Assembly (NCBI RefSeq): GCF_002441855.2
Contig: NZ_CP029487.1
Span: 1,426,001-1,490,000 of the forward strand
Source of the DNA: Eubacterium maltosivorans
GTDB lineage: Bacteria > Bacillota > Clostridia > Eubacteriales > Eubacteriaceae
Direction: 5' to 3'
DNA: 64,000 bases
This document shows, one piece after another, positions 50,469 to 60,478 of this stretch; within the stretch, counting starts at the first letter, position 1, and each line of letters opens with the position of its first letter. Below the pieces are notes generated by a model. The model was given only the letters and a program-made list of their open reading frames with translations. It made no database searches and had not been told where the DNA came from. Position numbers and translations under genes: made by a program.

Positions 50469-51695
50469 TTGCAGACAAATGAACTTTATCCGGCTGTCAA
50501 GCCTTTTATACAGGAGGATTTACTTAAATTTATCGATCTGGCCAGCAATGCTTCGGATATGGAACGCATTTTAAATACTGCTGCACGTTATATTGGAAAC
50601 GCGCTGATCCTCATTGATCTCTTCGGCGCTGTGCTGTGCTATTCCAGCGATTTTGAAATTCTGGATCCTTTGTGGGCCGAAAACATCCGTCAAGGTTCAT
50701 ACACTGGCGATTTTTCACGTAAGGTCCGTGCCAATAATTCCATGCAGGACTGGAGCCGCACCGGCCAGCCTGTGCAGGAGATTACTCTGGAAGGCGATAT
50801 GCAGCCTAAGCTCGTCGCACGAATCGAAGAAGACCGGCACGTAATGGCTGCCCTGGTGATGGTTGCCCATCATACCCCCATTTGCAGCATGCACCAACAG
50901 ACACTTCCCATACTGGCAAAGCTGATTTACAGCGCTTACACCCGAAACCATCCGCAGGCACCCGTATCTCTACAGGACATGCCCTACGCCGCCGCGCTTT
51001 TTGCACTGCTTGACAACGCTTCAGACAATGGTCCCACCAATCTGGACAGCCTTGATTTTCCCGCAGAAATGCAGGCTGTAACCGCGCGCCTGGTCGACCG
51101 GTATGACAATCGATATATTAAGCGGGCCTTTTCGCAGGAAATGCAAGGTATTTTTCCTGAAGGGCATCTCGTCCAGAAAAAGGGATATATTTGCGCGCTC
51201 ACCTCAGGCGTCGCTCCTGTCCAACATGAGGCTCTTGAAAAATTAGCGTTGCAAGACAATGCACGTATAGGAATCAGCTGGCGTTTTTCAGATATTATGG
51301 ATTTTCATCACTACTTTAACCAATCGGTCAGCGTTATTAAACTCGCTGAAAAGCATCAGGATAAAAATCGCGTTGTAAATTTTACAAACTATGCCTTTTA
51401 TGCTCTGCTTGAAAACTATACGGGTAAATATCCGCTGGACTGGTACTGCCATCCTGCCCTAACACAGCTAAGACTTCATGATCAAAGCCATCATACGGAA
51501 TATTATGAAACGTTACGTACTTTTATGATCACAAGGTGTAATCAGAAACAATCAGCTGAACAGCTCTTTATTCATCGTAACACGCTCCAATACCGGTTGA
51601 ACCGAATTACTGCCCTTACTGGTCTGGATTTATCCGAAAGCATGACCACTTGGGTTTTACTCATATCTTTTGCCATTGAAAAATACAAAAGCTAA
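50469..51695 (+). CDS. PucR-family regulator
   Basis: 408 aa from TTG 50469, which has AAGGAGG eight bases upstream; an ATG ten codons earlier overlaps that site. N-terminal sensor domain (MERILNTAARYIGNALILID, possibly GAF-like). The C-terminal HTH (residues about 355-400) has QSAEQLFIHRNTLQYRLNRI, the PucR/CdaR signature. Divergent from the adh-aor operon, its likely target. Confidence 0.88.
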   Translation: MQTNELYPAVKPFIQEDLLKFIDLASNASDMERILNTAARYIGNALILIDLFGAVLCYSSDFEILDPLWAENIRQGSYTGDFSRKVRANNSMQDWSRTGQPVQEITLEGDMQPKLVARIEEDRHVMAALVMVAHHTPICSMHQQTLPILAKLIYSAYTRNHPQAPVSLQDMPYAAALFALLDNASDNGPTNLDSLDFPAEMQAVTARLVDRYDNRYIKRAFSQEMQGIFPEGHLVQKKGYICALTSGVAPVQHEALEKLALQDNARIGISWRFSDIMDFHHYFNQSVSVIKLAEKHQDKNRVVNFTNYAFYALLENYTGKYPLDWYCHPALTQLRLHDQSHHTEYYETLRTFMITRCNQKQSAEQLFIHRNTLQYRLNRITALTGLDLSESMTTWVLLISFAIEKYKS

Positions 51696-51737
51696 CGTTT
51701 TTTAAAGACAAAACCTCAACAGCAATAATGGCAGCAC

Positions 51738-51775
51738 CAAAAGAGCCGAAAGTCCAAACAGGAACTTCCGGCTCT
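51738..51775 (-). terminator. Terminator of the flavodoxin-like gene
   Basis: On the minus strand AGAGCCGGAAGT pairs with ACTTTCGGCTCT, followed by TTTT. Confidence 0.75.
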
Positions 51776-51813
51776 CAAAGCTGTTCATTCTATCACTTTT
51801 CTATTTTTTCTTT

Positions 51814-52431
51814 TTAACGGATAAAATTGGTGTATACTGTTTCCTCTTTTTGAGGTATTCCATACTGCTCCTTGCCAAGGGCAATGGATTTTATGAGAAA
51901 TGCCATATTTTCAGCCAGGGTTCTCATGATTTGCAGGCCCTCAAGATCTTCAGCCGCTTCATCCGCGTTTCTGCCGTGCAGGCTGTTCCAATACTGTCCA
52001 GACGCCACTGGCATTCCGCTGATCGTAAAATATTTATTTAGCTCGTCAAAGGTCGCCGACAGGCCGCCGCGCCTGGCTGTGACAACGCTCGCCCCCACCT
52101 TCATGGTTTTATCAAAGGGCGTGCTGTAAAAAAGCCGGTCCAAAAGAGCCACCATCGTCGCATTGGCCGACGCGTAATAGACCGGGCTGGAAACGACCAG
52201 TCCATCTGCTTTTTCAAATTTGGGAGCAATTTCATTTACCAGGTCATCAAAGGTACAATTTCCATGCTCTCTGCAGTAATTACAGGCAATACAGCCTCTG
52301 ACCGCTTTGTTCCCCACCTGAACCAGCTCTGTTTCAATTCCGTTCTTCTCAAATACTCCAGTCATTTCCGCCAGAGCCTTATAACCTGCGCCGCCTGTAT
52401 GAGGGCTGCCGTTAAGTAATAACACGTTCAT
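51814..52431 (-). CDS. NADPH-dependent FMN reductase / flavodoxin-fold protein
   Basis: 205 aa. LLLNGSPHTGGAGYKALAE is the FMN phosphate loop, CIACNYCREHGNCTFDD is a Cys-rich stretch of iron-sulphur flavoproteins, and VVSSPVYYASANATMVALLD lies against the flavin. Possibly an azo- or nitro-reductase or iron-sulphur flavoprotein. Single gene. Confidence 0.88.
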   Translation of the reverse strand: MNVLLLNGSPHTGGAGYKALAEMTGVFEKNGIETELVQVGNKAVRGCIACNYCREHGNCTFDDLVNEIAPKFEKADGLVVSSPVYYASANATMVALLDRLFYSTPFDKTMKVGASVVTARRGGLSATFDELNKYFTISGMPVASGQYWNSLHGRNADEAAEDLEGLQIMRTLAENMAFLIKSIALGKEQYGIPQKEETVYTNFIR

Positions 52432-52540
52432 CTAACTAGCCTCCTTGTTTTTAAGAACCTTTCAGTCCTTAATCTTTCTTGTTTAAGTATAAAACAATAT
52501 CAGCTGCGTAGCAAACAGATTTTAAAAATCTTATTTGAAA

Positions 52541-55111
52541 TCAGGTCATATCGTCCCGAAGCGCGTCGATAATGTTTTCTTTTTTGATGCTCCGGGTCGC
52601 ATACAGCATTGTGATGAACACCAGAAAAAACACACCGATTACGCTGATAATAAGACTGGCCCAGGGGAAGATAAAGCCGATCTTTGCGCCGCCGGCATCC
52701 ATGCCCCTGTAAATCAGCCATGAAAGCAATACCGCTATGGGTACGCCAAACAGCAATGTCTTCATACCGAAAAAGGCACACTCAAAATTCATCATTTTAC
52801 TAAAATCGCGGTCCGACATTCCCACAGAGCGCAGCATGGCAAACTCCCGTCTGCGAAGCTTGATATTTGTGGAGATTGTGTTAAACACATTGGCTGTGGC
52901 GATCAGCGAGATCATGAAGACAAAAACATAGGTAAACACATCCACAACGAACACGATATTGCGGTTTTGCTCAAATATTTCATTCGCATTATACAGGCTG
53001 TAATTCGCGGTAATCCCCTCGCTCTGGATGACTGTTTTCATCTCAGCCACCGACTGTGCAGCATTATCTGACCGGAAAGTCAGGCCTGTTACAGCGTCAC
53101 TCCCTGGCTCAAAATTACTTTTCAGCTGATAAGGGGCGATGATCATAAAGGTAGCGCTTTTCACCTGGGCGGATTGTCTTGGGATTCCGTCTACCGGTAT
53201 GGTATCGACAAAGGTCAGGCTTACAGTCTTACCCTGATCCTGCGCAGTCCCGTCGTCTGCTCCAGGCACAACGGTGAAATCCATGGAGGTATTGTCAAAC
53301 ATATTGTACAGCGAACGCTTTCCCGATTGTTCGCTGTCCCCTTTCGCCTTGGCAACAGCTGTCATTTTCGCGTTCTGTCCGGTATACTCCTCTGCGGGCA
53401 GCCCCAGATCTTTGATAAAATCCAGATAAACGCTGTCCTCAACAAACTGGATTTCCATTGGCAGGGCTACTGTTTCATCCGGGGAAGCCAGACCAAGGGC
53501 TTCGCGGTAGCGTTCTGAAAAATCACTGGCTCTGGCTGTGCATGAATAGGTTGACACCGCCTGATATGAGCTCTCATAGACCCCTTCCACCGCTTTCAAT
53601 TTATCATAAAGCCGGAACAGCTGGCTTTCATCCATATTCTGAGTAGTAAAGCAGATGTCATAATCTGAATCGACAACAGACTGCTTGGCTGCCTGCTTAA
53701 GGCTTTCCCCAAAGGCATTGGCCGATACAAACAGTACTACGCTCAGGGTAAGAGACAGCACAATACTGCGGTAACGTTTTTTATTTCTCTTGAAGTTTTT
53801 TAGGGCAAGCATTCCTTCCAGGCCATAAACACGCTGTGCGAAATCCGATGTTTTCACAGCTTTGGAATCGATTTTGACTTCATTTGTCTGGCGTATACTC
53901 TCCAGCACCGGTCTTTTCGCGGCCTTCCGCGCCGGAATATAGGCCGAAATTAAAATCGTGATCATGCTGATAACTGCAGAGGCGATAAGGGCCGGCACAG
54001 ATATTGTTAAGGTCAGAGGCACATCGGTTAAGAGAATATTCCTGAAATTGCCAGCGATGACAGAAATCACAAGGGTAATACTTCCAATGCCGACAGCCAG
54101 GCCAATGGGGATGCCGACCACACCGATACAGAGTCCCTCGAATAACACAGAATTCCGAAGCTGCTTTGATGTGGCGCCCACGGATGCGAGTATCCCAAAC
54201 TGGCGCGTACGCTCATTAAGCGAGATGTTAAAGGCGTTGTAGATCAGAAAAACTGAACCCAGCATAATCAGAAGAACCAGGATACTGCCAACAGAATATA
54301 ACAGCGTGTTAAACAGCGTGTCATCCGAAAGTCCCATAAAACGCAGCACATAATCATTAAGAATTGTGTTGTAGCCGCCAGCTTTGTCCTTTGCGTAGCT
54401 CTGAACCTCCCGCGGATTATCAAGGGTGACAAAGACGTTAAAGCTGTCTGCCTGGTCGGCAGGGTCGGACGCTGTAATCAAAGTATATCCTGGCGCTGCG
54501 GCTTCCTCAAAGCTTGGCCTCTCACAGATTCCGACAACCGTATAGATTTTCTCGGCTTTTGGCACAACAGCTTCTGACCCGTCCTCTGGATTATACGGGG
54601 TATGCTGTGTGAGTCTGCCGCTACCGTTCACACGGTCTCCAACAGCCAACGAAAGCGTATCCCCCACAGCATAATTGACACCGCCATTTGCCGATAGGTG
54701 CACGGGGATAAGAACCTCGCCGCTGTTCTGTGGCAGCCTGCCTGAAATCATTTTGATGGGCAGGTCTTTAAAAGCTTTTTCGTTAAAGCCTGTCACAAAG
54801 AGATAGGGCTTGTCTGGATTTTTTCCATCATTGAGAGCCGCATAGCCAATATTTTCAATTGTCGCGGTGTCTCTGACCCCCTTGTCATGGCTTCGCTCCT
54901 GCAAAAACACGGAGTCCACATCCAGAAACTCCACATGCCAGCTCCCGTATTTCACTGCCGAGCTGTTTATCAGATAATTTTGCAGAGAAACGGCAAAGGT
55001 GGCAACTGCCGTGATCATGGCAGCGGATAAAACAACTCCAATAATGGTTACAATCGTCCGTGTACGGCTCTTTTTCAGACTTTGCAGAGTGACCTTGTTG
55101 AAGATGTTCAT
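52541..55111 (-). CDS. ABC transporter permease with two FtsX domains
   Basis: 856 aa. N-terminal TM with SLKKSRTRTIVTIIGVVLSA, extracytoplasmic domain, first FtsX unit (residues about 255-385, LLYSVGSILVLLIMLGSVFL), linker, second extracytoplasmic domain (about 450-700) and second FtsX unit (about 715-845). Type VII-like exporter or mechanotransmitter of peptides, macrolides or lipoproteins. Start overlaps the ATPase stop (ATGA). Confidence 0.9.
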   Translation of the reverse strand: MNIFNKVTLQSLKKSRTRTIVTIIGVVLSAAMITAVATFAVSLQNYLINSSAVKYGSWHVEFLDVDSVFLQERSHDKGVRDTATIENIGYAALNDGKNPDKPYLFVTGFNEKAFKDLPIKMISGRLPQNSGEVLIPVHLSANGGVNYAVGDTLSLAVGDRVNGSGRLTQHTPYNPEDGSEAVVPKAEKIYTVVGICERPSFEEAAAPGYTLITASDPADQADSFNVFVTLDNPREVQSYAKDKAGGYNTILNDYVLRFMGLSDDTLFNTLLYSVGSILVLLIMLGSVFLIYNAFNISLNERTRQFGILASVGATSKQLRNSVLFEGLCIGVVGIPIGLAVGIGSITLVISVIAGNFRNILLTDVPLTLTISVPALIASAVISMITILISAYIPARKAAKRPVLESIRQTNEVKIDSKAVKTSDFAQRVYGLEGMLALKNFKRNKKRYRSIVLSLTLSVVLFVSANAFGESLKQAAKQSVVDSDYDICFTTQNMDESQLFRLYDKLKAVEGVYESSYQAVSTYSCTARASDFSERYREALGLASPDETVALPMEIQFVEDSVYLDFIKDLGLPAEEYTGQNAKMTAVAKAKGDSEQSGKRSLYNMFDNTSMDFTVVPGADDGTAQDQGKTVSLTFVDTIPVDGIPRQSAQVKSATFMIIAPYQLKSNFEPGSDAVTGLTFRSDNAAQSVAEMKTVIQSEGITANYSLYNANEIFEQNRNIVFVVDVFTYVFVFMISLIATANVFNTISTNIKLRRREFAMLRSVGMSDRDFSKMMNFECAFFGMKTLLFGVPIAVLLSWLIYRGMDAGGAKIGFIFPWASLIISVIGVFFLVFITMLYATRSIKKENIIDALRDDMT

Positions 55112-55791
55112 GGCCGCACCCTCTCATCCCGCACAACCTTACCATCAGATATACCGATAATGCGATCCGCCTGAAGCGCGATATTTTCATCATGGGTGAC
55201 AAGGATAAGGGTCTGACCATATTTTTTATTGCTTAACTTTAACAGATTGACAATTTCATGGCCGTTCCGGCTGTCCAGACTGCCTGTGGGCTCGTCGGCC
55301 AGCATGACCGCCGGGGCGTTCATCAGGGCGCGTCCTATGGAAACACGCTGCTGCTGACCGCCTGAAAGCTGATTGGGCAAATGGGTCTGGCGGTCTTTAA
55401 GGCCAAGCAGCGACAACAGGTTATTCAATCTTTTCTGATTAACCTTCCGCTTGTCCATCAAAACCGGCAAGGTGATATTTTCCACTACATTGAGTGTGGG
55501 AATAAGGTTGTGAAACTGATAAATCAGACCGACCTGCCGCCTGCGGAAAATGGCCAGCTTATCATTGCTCTGGGCATAGACATCCTGTCCATCCAAAAAT
55601 ACCTTTCCGCTGGTGGGCACATCCACGCCGCCAATCATATGAAGCAGGGTAGACTTTCCTGAACCGGATGAACCGATAATCGCCGTGAAATCTCCCTTTT
55701 CGATTGTGAGTGAAACGTGGTCGAGGGCGGTTACCTGGTTTTCTTCTGTACCATAGACCTTGCATAAATTTTCAATTCTTAACAGCTCCAT
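55108..55791 (-). CDS. ABC transporter ATPase
   Basis: 227 aa. MacB/LolD-like. Walker [20 protein letters not shown]-loop [11 protein letters not shown], signature [15 protein letters not shown], Walker [13 protein letters not shown] and H-switch [12 protein letters not shown] are all intact. Powers the adjoining FtsX permease. Confidence 0.96.
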   Translation of the reverse strand: MELLRIENLCKVYGTEENQVTALDHVSLTIEKGDFTAIIGSSGSGKSTLLHMIGGVDVPTSGKVFLDGQDVYAQSNDKLAIFRRRQVGLIYQFHNLIPTLNVVENITLPVLMDKRKVNQKRLNNLLSLLGLKDRQTHLPNQLSGGQQQRVSIGRALMNAPAVMLADEPTGSLDSRNGHEIVNLLKLSNKKYGQTLILVTHDENIALQADRIIGISDGKVVRDERVRP

Positions 55792-55873
55792 TATGTGAGC
55801 CTCCTTTCTCTTGGTATACCCATATAATAAAGCTTTTCTCTAACATTCCGGTGACTTTCAGGTGAGAGATCTG

Positions 55874-56863
55874 TCACTTTGGAAAACGAAGGGTAAAGGC
55901 CGCGCCTCCCTGAGGGCGGTTGTTTGCAGTGATGGACCCTCCCTGCCCTGTTACAATCATTTTACAGAGCGCCAGTCCAATACCATAGCCCGATGCATCT
56001 GTGCTTTTCCCCCGATAAAACCGGTCAAACAGGTATGGCATATCTTCTTTTTTAAAGCCCGGGCCGCTGTCGTGGACGGCGATCTCGGTAAAGAGTGGAT
56101 TATCTGTGCAGATAATCTCAATGCTCCCACTCTCACCCACGCTTTCCATACAATTTTTGAGAATGTTTTGGATGGCCTCTGAAAGCCAGCCGGCGTCTCC
56201 CTGAAGCCTCGCTCCCTCTGGCGCCTTTATCTGTACATTGACAGCGCGCAGCTCCATCGGTATCTGAAGTGGACGAAGCGCAGCGTATATTAAACTTTGC
56301 GCATCAATCGGTTCCCTCTGAAATACCACGACGCCCGCATCCAGACGGGATAACTTTAAAAGGGAGGTGAGCAACCAGTCCATGCGCATGAGCAGTTCCT
56401 CGGTTTCCCGCACAAAAGCTTTCCGCTCAATTTCATCAGAGCAGTTGGCCAGCAATGACAAAAGGAGGTTCATGGATGTGAGCGGTGTACGGAGCTGATG
56501 AGCGATGTCTGCCAGCGAATCGGCAAGATGTGTCTTTTCTTTTTTTAACGCATCGTTTTGCTCACGGATGCGCAGTGTCATTTTTTTCACCTCGCTGTAC
56601 AGAATGGAAAGCTCGCCCTCATCCAATTCGTCAATATCCAGACGGTCGTAATTGTGAAGCACCAGATCGATTTGATCGGAAATTTTTGCAATACTTCTAT
56701 ACCGGGCTCTGGTATACACATAAAAAGCAAATCCAAACGCGGCGGCAGACAAAAGAGCCAATATCCCCGCCGCCCGGCTGATGAAAAATCCCAGCGCTGT
56801 AAAAAAGACGGCCATCAGCAAAAACAAAACCGCGAACCGCTTAAATTCTCTATTCCTGAGCAT
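55874..56863 (-). CDS. Intramembrane-sensing histidine kinase
   Basis: 329 aa. Two N-terminal TM segments with almost no loop between (residues about 10-50), a short coiled coil, dimer domain with DIAHQLRTPLTSMNLL (phosphorylated His) and ATPase domain with NILKNCMESV (N box), DSGPGFKKEDM (G1) and YGIGLALCKMIVTGQGG. VncS/BceS-like layout. Start at ATG 56863, in the last codons of the regulator gene. Confidence 0.9.
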   Translation of the reverse strand: MLRNREFKRFAVLFLLMAVFFTALGFFISRAAGILALLSAAAFGFAFYVYTRARYRSIAKISDQIDLVLHNYDRLDIDELDEGELSILYSEVKKMTLRIREQNDALKKEKTHLADSLADIAHQLRTPLTSMNLLLSLLANCSDEIERKAFVRETEELLMRMDWLLTSLLKLSRLDAGVVVFQREPIDAQSLIYAALRPLQIPMELRAVNVQIKAPEGARLQGDAGWLSEAIQNILKNCMESVGESGSIEIICTDNPLFTEIAVHDSGPGFKKEDMPYLFDRFYRGKSTDASGYGIGLALCKMIVTGQGGSITANNRPQGGAAFTLRFPK

Positions 56864-57536
56864 AGCCGTCACCCAGACGATAGCCTGTCCCGCGGACGGT
56901 CCGGATAATTTTGGGTTTCGCGGGATCATCCTCTATCTTTTCCCGCAGGCGTTTGATATACACTGTCAAGGTATTGTCGTTGACAAACTCACCCGCCGCG
57001 TCCCACAGCTCGTCCAGCAGCCGGTCTCTTGTGATAATGCTTTTAGGGTTGTTCACAAACATCAATAGCAGCCGGTATTCCAAGGCTGAAAGAAAAACCT
57101 CGCCGCCATTTTTCTTTACCACACCGCTCGCTGTATCGACCTGGATTCCGCATACCTCAAAGGCAGATACAGCGCGTCCGCTTTTCCGCAGGGCGGTTCC
57201 GATCCGCGCAATCAGTTCACGGGGACGGAAGGGCTTTGTAATATAGTCGTCTGCACCCATATTCAGTCCAGTGACAACACTGGCTTCATCGCCGGAGGCT
57301 GTCAGAAAAATCACGGGAATATCCTGTGCTTCCTTGACCTCTGTGCAAACTGTAAAACCGTTTCCGTCAGGCAGAGACACATCAATGAGTGCCAGATCAA
57401 ACTTACTGCCAGCGAGCACTTCCGAGGCCTCCCGCCGGGTGGCGGCATGGGTGACGGCAAACCCCTCCGACTGAAGTAAAAGCATCAGGTTTCTCGCGAT
57501 CGTCTGATCGTCCTCAACTAAAAATATGCGTTTCAT
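56850..57536 (-). CDS. OmpR-family response regulator
   Basis: 228 aa. Receiver with ED pair (FLVEDDQT), phospho-acceptor in DLALIDVSLPDGNG, FLTASGD and KPFRPREL. C-terminal winged helix (residues about 130-225) with KRLREKIEDDP and RTVRGTGYRL. Partner of the kinase at 55874; likely controls the ABC genes downstream. Confidence 0.95.
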   Translation of the reverse strand: MKRIFLVEDDQTIARNLMLLLQSEGFAVTHAATRREASEVLAGSKFDLALIDVSLPDGNGFTVCTEVKEAQDIPVIFLTASGDEASVVTGLNMGADDYITKPFRPRELIARIGTALRKSGRAVSAFEVCGIQVDTASGVVKKNGGEVFLSALEYRLLLMFVNNPKSIITRDRLLDELWDAAGEFVNDNTLTVYIKRLREKIEDDPAKPKIIRTVRGTGYRLGDGYAQE

Positions 57537-57695
57537 CTATTTTCATTCTCCTTTGCTGCTTCTTTTATCATAAGATTATTTTATTATACACCATTTGTCT
57601 GTAGCCCTATTGTATTTCTTTTGAATGAAACATGCAAGGCGGACAGCATATTTCTTGTTTTCAAACAGGCCTGTGCATTAAGGCAAATTTATGCC

Positions 57696-57724
57696 TTGAC
57701 AATTTTGCGATATCGTTATAATAT
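57696..57724 (+). promoter_or_regulatory. Promoter of the Y-family polymerase gene
   Basis: Consensus TTGACA (57696) and TATAAT at 57717-57722 with 15 bp spacing, or TAATAT at 57719-57724 with 17 bp. Confidence 0.65.
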
Positions 57725-57733
57725 AGCATTAAT

Positions 57734-57747
57734 AAAACTTACGTTCG
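57734..57747 (+). promoter_or_regulatory. Possible SOS box
   Basis: AAAACTTACGTTCG keeps AAC-N4-GTTC of the Firmicute LexA box and lies ten bases after the -10, the right place to block a damage-inducible polymerase gene. First G of GAAC is lost. Confidence 0.35.
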
Positions 57748-57828
57748 ACACTTTGTAAACAAAAGTTCTCTTTCGCTGTTGTAATAAACGCCTGAATTTT
57801 TGAAACGATGTTGTAAGAAAGGTCTGTA

Positions 57829-59310
57829 ATGATGAATGCTCTTTCAAAAAATATGCCCCTTCACGGCTCAGAAAAGACTGGCCCCATCTATCTCTGCATT
57901 GATCTAAAGTCATTTTATGCCTCGGTAGAATGTGTAGAACGCGGTCTTGACCCCATCACAAGCAATCTTGTGGTCGCTGATGTCACTCGCACCCAGAAAA
58001 CCATCTGCCTGGCGGTTTCCCCTGCCCTAAAAGCCTATGGTATTCCCGGCAGGCCCAGACTTTTTGAAGTTGAGGAAAAACTGAAGGACGTCCGTCTGAG
58101 AACCGGAAAGGATGTTCGCTACATTGCTGCGACTCCCAGAATGCAGCTTTATATTGATTACAGCGCCCGAATATATGCGATATACCTTAAATATGTTTCG
58201 GAAGAGGATATCCATGTTTACAGTATCGATGAAGTTTTCATCGATGTGACCCATTATCTTTCGGTCAGCCACTGTACGGCGCGCGAGCTGGCAAAAATGA
58301 TCATTCACGATGTTCTGGCTAACACTGGGATTACAGCCGCCGCTGGGATTGGAACAAACCTATATCTGGCTAAAGTGGCCATGGATATTGTCGCCAAGCA
58401 TGTAAAGGCAGATGCCGACGGCGCGCGTATTGCCGAGCTGGATGAAATGCGCTACCGGAAGCTTCTGTGGGATCACCGGCCGATCACTGATTTCTGGCGC
58501 GTGGGCCGGGGGATTGCCAGGCGGCTTGAGAAAAACGGGATGGTCACAATGGGCGATGTAGCCAGGATGAGCTTGCAGGGAGGCGATGATAACAGGTATG
58601 GTGAAAATCTGCTCTATAAAGCGTTTGGCATCGACGCGGAGTTACTCATTGACCATGCCTGGGGAATTGAGCCCTGTACCATGGCGGATATCAAAAACTA
58701 CAGGCCAAGCACCCACTCCATCTCCTCGGGCCAGGTGCTTCCGCATGCTTATGATTCTGTACAGGGAAGACTGATTGTCCAGGAAATGGTGGATCTTTTG
58801 GTATACGATCTCATTGAAAAAGGGTTGTCCGCATCCAGCGTAACCCTGCATATCAGTTATGACAAAGCCGGGCTGAACGATCACCGCTACAGCGGTGGGG
58901 TTCATATCGACCATTTTGGCCGCGCAGTACCGAAGCCGGCACATGGCACAGAACAACTGACTGACGCGGGCGGCCGCCCCATCTACAGCAACTCGACAAA
59001 GAAAATCATGCGCGCTGCCCTTGCGCTCTATGATCGGATCATCGACAAGGCGCTTATGCTGCGACGGGTATCTCTGACGTTCAATGATGTTGAAGGGGTA
59101 ACGGGCCGTAACGCAGCATACCGGCAGCTCAGCCTGTTTGAAGAGGATTCTCTTGAAGCAGAACAGGAAAAGCAAGAGGAAAGGATGCAGCAGACGCTGC
59201 TCAAAATAAAGCAGAAATATGGAAACAACGCTGTTTTTAAAGGCATGAACCTGCAGGACAGCGCGACAACCTTAGAGCGCAATAACCAAATCGGCGGCCA
59301 TAAAGCGTGA
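57829..59310 (+). CDS. Y-family DNA polymerase, UmuC-like
   Basis: 493 aa. Translesion polymerase. CIDLKSFYASVECVERGLDP (palm Asp and Phe), VYSIDEVFIDVTHYL (SxDE catalytic Asp-Glu), AGIGTNLYLAKVAMDIVAKH, then the little-finger domain and a C-terminal charged tail. Extended family common in Firmicutes and often beside yolD. Gene 16 bases before the YolD gene. Confidence 0.93.
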   Translation: MMNALSKNMPLHGSEKTGPIYLCIDLKSFYASVECVERGLDPITSNLVVADVTRTQKTICLAVSPALKAYGIPGRPRLFEVEEKLKDVRLRTGKDVRYIAATPRMQLYIDYSARIYAIYLKYVSEEDIHVYSIDEVFIDVTHYLSVSHCTARELAKMIIHDVLANTGITAAAGIGTNLYLAKVAMDIVAKHVKADADGARIAELDEMRYRKLLWDHRPITDFWRVGRGIARRLEKNGMVTMGDVARMSLQGGDDNRYGENLLYKAFGIDAELLIDHAWGIEPCTMADIKNYRPSTHSISSGQVLPHAYDSVQGRLIVQEMVDLLVYDLIEKGLSASSVTLHISYDKAGLNDHRYSGGVHIDHFGRAVPKPAHGTEQLTDAGGRPIYSNSTKKIMRAALALYDRIIDKALMLRRVSLTFNDVEGVTGRNAAYRQLSLFEEDSLEAEQEKQEERMQQTLLKIKQKYGNNAVFKGMNLQDSATTLERNNQIGGHKA

Positions 59311-59326
59311 AAGGAGGCTTTACTTC

Positions 59327-59797
59327 ATGGGGAACTACGATGATATCATGGACCGGGTCCGTCCAATTTCTGACAGGCGGCCGCATATGTCAAGCGCAGA
59401 CCGGGCGAAGCAGTTCAGCCCTTTTGCCGCGCTTAAGGGCTATGAGGAAGCGCTCAGGCTAAAGCAGATAAAATATGAAAAAAGAATCGAATTGACCGAC
59501 GACGCAAAGGCTATTCTTGACCGTAAGCTGCATCTTCTGACTAAGCGGCTGACCGATGGACAAAAAGCCGCTGTTACCATCAGGTATTTTGTGCCGGAAA
59601 TAAAATCGAAGGAAAATAATGAGCCGCTCGGTTCTCATATGGAAATCACCGGCAGGGTTGAAAAGATCAATCCGGAAACGCGGACGCTTCAAATATCCGG
59701 TAAAACACTCTTGATTCGTGATATTGTAGACATCTGGGAGCCATCAGATGAATTTTCTGAACCAGCGGCCAGTCTCTTCTTTAACATTTGTGATTAA
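59327..59797 (+). CDS. YolD-like protein
   Basis: 156 aa. DRAKQFSPFAALKGYEEAL (residues about 26-44) is the YolD-family block. The C-terminal half is a small beta domain. Regular partner of UmuC-like polymerases, function unclear. Confidence 0.9.
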   Translation: MGNYDDIMDRVRPISDRRPHMSSADRAKQFSPFAALKGYEEALRLKQIKYEKRIELTDDAKAILDRKLHLLTKRLTDGQKAAVTIRYFVPEIKSKENNEPLGSHMEITGRVEKINPETRTLQISGKTLLIRDIVDIWEPSDEFSEPAASLFFNICD

Positions 59798-59814
59798 ATG
59801 GCTAAACGGGTGTC

Positions 59815-60258
59815 TCATGCATTATGATTTAAAATTCCGAAAATCAGTTGCTTATATGGGACGAATCCATCCCATATTTTTCGGTTGCTGTCAATGGACC
59901 GTTCGCCGATATCAATGACTTCAGTATGCTTTCGCAGCTCTTTCAGATAGCCTTCACTTAACAGTAAAAGCGGGTTTTTCTCTTTATTCGGTATTTTAGA
60001 CTCCAGCCCCATTATTAAAGTTCCCAGCCGATCGCTGTAAACATGGGCGAGTATCTCAATGGCAATGGAATCCCTTTGGATATCCAGTTCTTTTTGATGG
60101 AGTTCCTGATATTTTTTTAAAACATATTCTGCAATTTCCAGGGAGCCATTCCCTTTTTGTGCCAAATAGTCAAACAAAGCGGCGTCTGTTTTAATTTGTA
60201 TCAGCCTATCATTAAACTTAATTGCTATTCCGTTAAAATCATTGATCCATTCACTCAT
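59815..60258 (-). CDS. Hypothetical soluble protein
   Basis: 147 aa, helical. KTDAALFDYLAQKGNGSLEI and EILAHVYSDRLGTLIMGLES. No family recognised. Converges with the YolD gene. Confidence 0.65.
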   Translation of the reverse strand: MSEWINDFNGIAIKFNDRLIQIKTDAALFDYLAQKGNGSLEIAEYVLKKYQELHQKELDIQRDSIAIEILAHVYSDRLGTLIMGLESKIPNKEKNPLLLLSEGYLKELRKHTEVIDIGERSIDSNRKIWDGFVPYKQLIFGILNHNA

Positions 60259-60447
60259 CTTTAGGCTCCATATTTATTTATATTTTTAAACTATACTGTA
60301 TATTTAATTATATTCCTTCTATAAAAAAATAACAACACCGTTTACATTAAGTTTTGAGCGTTTATCCGTTTTTTAAAACTTATCTGTAATTATTACGCCC
60401 CAATCAATAGTATCATCTGAATTTACTTATGAATTTTTTTCAATTAA

Positions 60448-60473
60448 AAAGCCGAGTTTAAATGCTCGGCTTT
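60448..60473. terminator. Bidirectional hairpin after the malic enzyme gene
   Basis: AAAGCCGAG/CTCGGCTTT stem, with T runs on both sides. Confidence 0.8.
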
Positions 60474-60478
60474 ACTTT

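Larger units (their letters stand above)
57537..57828. other. Divergent intergenic region with promoter
   Basis: 292 bp. The promoter at 57696 and SOS-like box at 57734 are listed separately. AT-rich stretches upstream of the response-regulator gene hold no clear -35/-10 pair. Confidence 0.4.
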
